From the NCBI GenBank assembly GCA_003254925.1, contig QANZ01047738.1, forward strand, positions 143,650 through 207,649: a DNA stretch of 64,000 bases, in the 5' to 3' direction. The position numbers were made by a program, and so were the translations under genes. This document shows, piece by piece, positions 63,079 through 64,000 of the stretch (its first letter is position 1; each line of letters begins with the position of its first letter). The notes under the pieces are model-generated. The model saw nothing but the letters and a program-made list of their open reading frames with translations, was not told the DNA's origin and searched no databases. The DNA comes from Chamaecrista fasciculata. Lineage: Eukaryota > Streptophyta > Magnoliopsida > Fabales > Fabaceae.

Positions 63079-63604
63079 TATACTCTAACCTCAATTTTTC
63101 TTTTCCAAAGTCATATTTTGGTCCCTTAAGTTTGCTTAAAGTTCTGTTTTGGCCCATCAGCTCAAAGTCATTCATTCATCATCCTCTTCATGGCGAGGTT
63201 CATCTTCTCCGACAAGATACACGGCGACTCCGATGACTACGAAAACTCCTAATTCAAGATTTTTTAACCTCCTGAATTCAATGACGGTCTCCATTTTGCG
63301 AAGAAAGGACTGGCAAACCGCTGAAAAAGTACACAATCGCCAAAAATTATATTTTCGGTCATTTGTTCGCAAAATGCAAGCCGCCATTGAACTTAGGAGA
63401 TCAAAAAACCTTGGATTAGGAGTTTTCGTAGTCGTTAGGACTGCCGTGTATCTCGCCGGAAAAGCTTAGTGGTGGTGGTGGTGGTGAAGATGATGATGAA
63501 TGAAGGACTTTGAGCTGTGGGACCGAAACAGAACTTTGAGTAAACCTAAGGGACCAAAATAAGACTTTGACAAAAAACATGAGGTTAAAGTATAATTGAC
63601 AACA
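63079..63604. mobile_element. Full-length foldback element with a GC-rich core
   Basis: The outer TGTCAATTATACT/AGTATAATTGACA ends pair, and almost the whole interior pairs as well. For example ATACACGGCGACTCC at about 63220 pairs with GGACTGCCGTGTAT at about 63440. The core is GC-richer than the flanks and gives overlapping ORFs on both strands, which reflect the palindrome and not genes. No clear target duplication was found. It is probably a Mutator-like foldback that captured and inverted-duplicated a host fragment. Confidence 0.6.
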
Positions 63605-64000
63605 ATGGGTCCGTTTGGTATGTGATTGGGTATGTAAAGGAAATGGTTTTACAATGGAAAGATTGTGAGGGAAAGGAAGGCTCCGTTTGGTAGGAGTGAA
63701 ATGAGTTTTACATTGTAAAACTTCACGAATTTCGAGACTTTCATGTGTTTGGTATGGTAATTTAAGCTATGTAGAGTGGATTACAATGTAAAGGGTTTTA
63801 CATTACATAAGTCATTTTTCTTTACTTCACATTTCTGATGTAATCCAAGTCTACCTAGGGAATTATGGTAGAATTCCTAATTTGCCCCTCTCACTCTCAT
63901 CCCATTTTTCTCCCCCTAAGGTGGCCGGCGACAGCGGCGGTGGTTGACGGCGGCGCCGACCACCGTGGACGGCGGCGCCGGCCACCGTGGACCACCGTGG
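63605..64000. other. Window end: CCGTTTGGT repeat and GC-rich tandem
   Basis: GTCCGTTTGGTA near 63610 and CTCCGTTTGGTAGG near 63682 are typical ends of plant repeats; the rest runs beyond the window. From about 63920 a GGCGGCG/CCACCGTGG-rich tandem begins, which may be the start of a captured exon. It is cut by the window edge. Confidence 0.4.

Noticed and set aside
63149-63469. 106-residue ORF as a protein-coding gene
   Set aside because: The region is a palindrome, and similar ORFs appear on both strands for that reason.

Overview
The window is nuclear DNA of a flowering plant, most likely a eudicot. It is AT-rich, with spliceosomal introns, plant-only families (PPR, VQ, CPK, SGS3), many small TIR transposons and a decayed piece of plastid DNA. 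I cannot name the species. Exon structures were worked out by hand from GT/AG boundaries and frame continuity; all six multi-exon coding models close in frame.

Layout: 1-1824 upstream DNA with one small MITE; 2059-5376 calnexin (+); 5377-9611 AT-rich intergenic with a dispersed repeat; 10486-16128 Tudor-SN nuclease (+); 16814-17988 a MULE-like MITE and an hAT MITE; 18655-25793 an FHA domain joined to a tyrosyl-DNA phosphodiesterase (+); 25794-31157 intergenic with a MITE, degenerate tandem repeats, a SINE and an unexplained GC-rich foldback; 31158-32843 intronless DYW-type PPR gene (+); 33678-38943 a nest of TIR elements carrying pieces of a UDP-glycosyltransferase gene, a phosphoglycerate-mutase-like gene and plastid rpl2; 41753-44536 SGS3 (+); 44537-47250 intergenic with two MITEs; 49129-49686 VQ protein (+); 50028-52649 intronless SLG1-like PPR gene (-); 53996-54633 MITE; 54700-56082 hotdog thioesterase (+); 57246-61315 CPK12-type calcium-dependent kinase (-); then intergenic repeats to the end.

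From memory, the neighbours match three separate places on Arabidopsis chromosome 5: calnexin/TSN1/FHA-TDP1 (At5g07340, 07350, 07400), VQ31/SLG1 (At5g08480, 08490) and SGS3/CPK12 (At5g23570, 23580). This supports the ortholog calls and suggests that an order once contiguous was later broken up in the Arabidopsis lineage.

The genes do not form one pathway. Calnexin has a perfect ER-stress element in its promoter. TSN, SGS3 and the two PPR proteins act on RNA. TDP1-like acts on DNA ends. CPK12 and the VQ protein belong to calcium, ABA and MAPK/WRKY signalling. The most unusual part is the transposon nest at 33.7-38.9 kb. Four nested elements each have their own 9-bp target duplication, and one arm of the outermost element preserves the empty site of the element inserted in the other arm.
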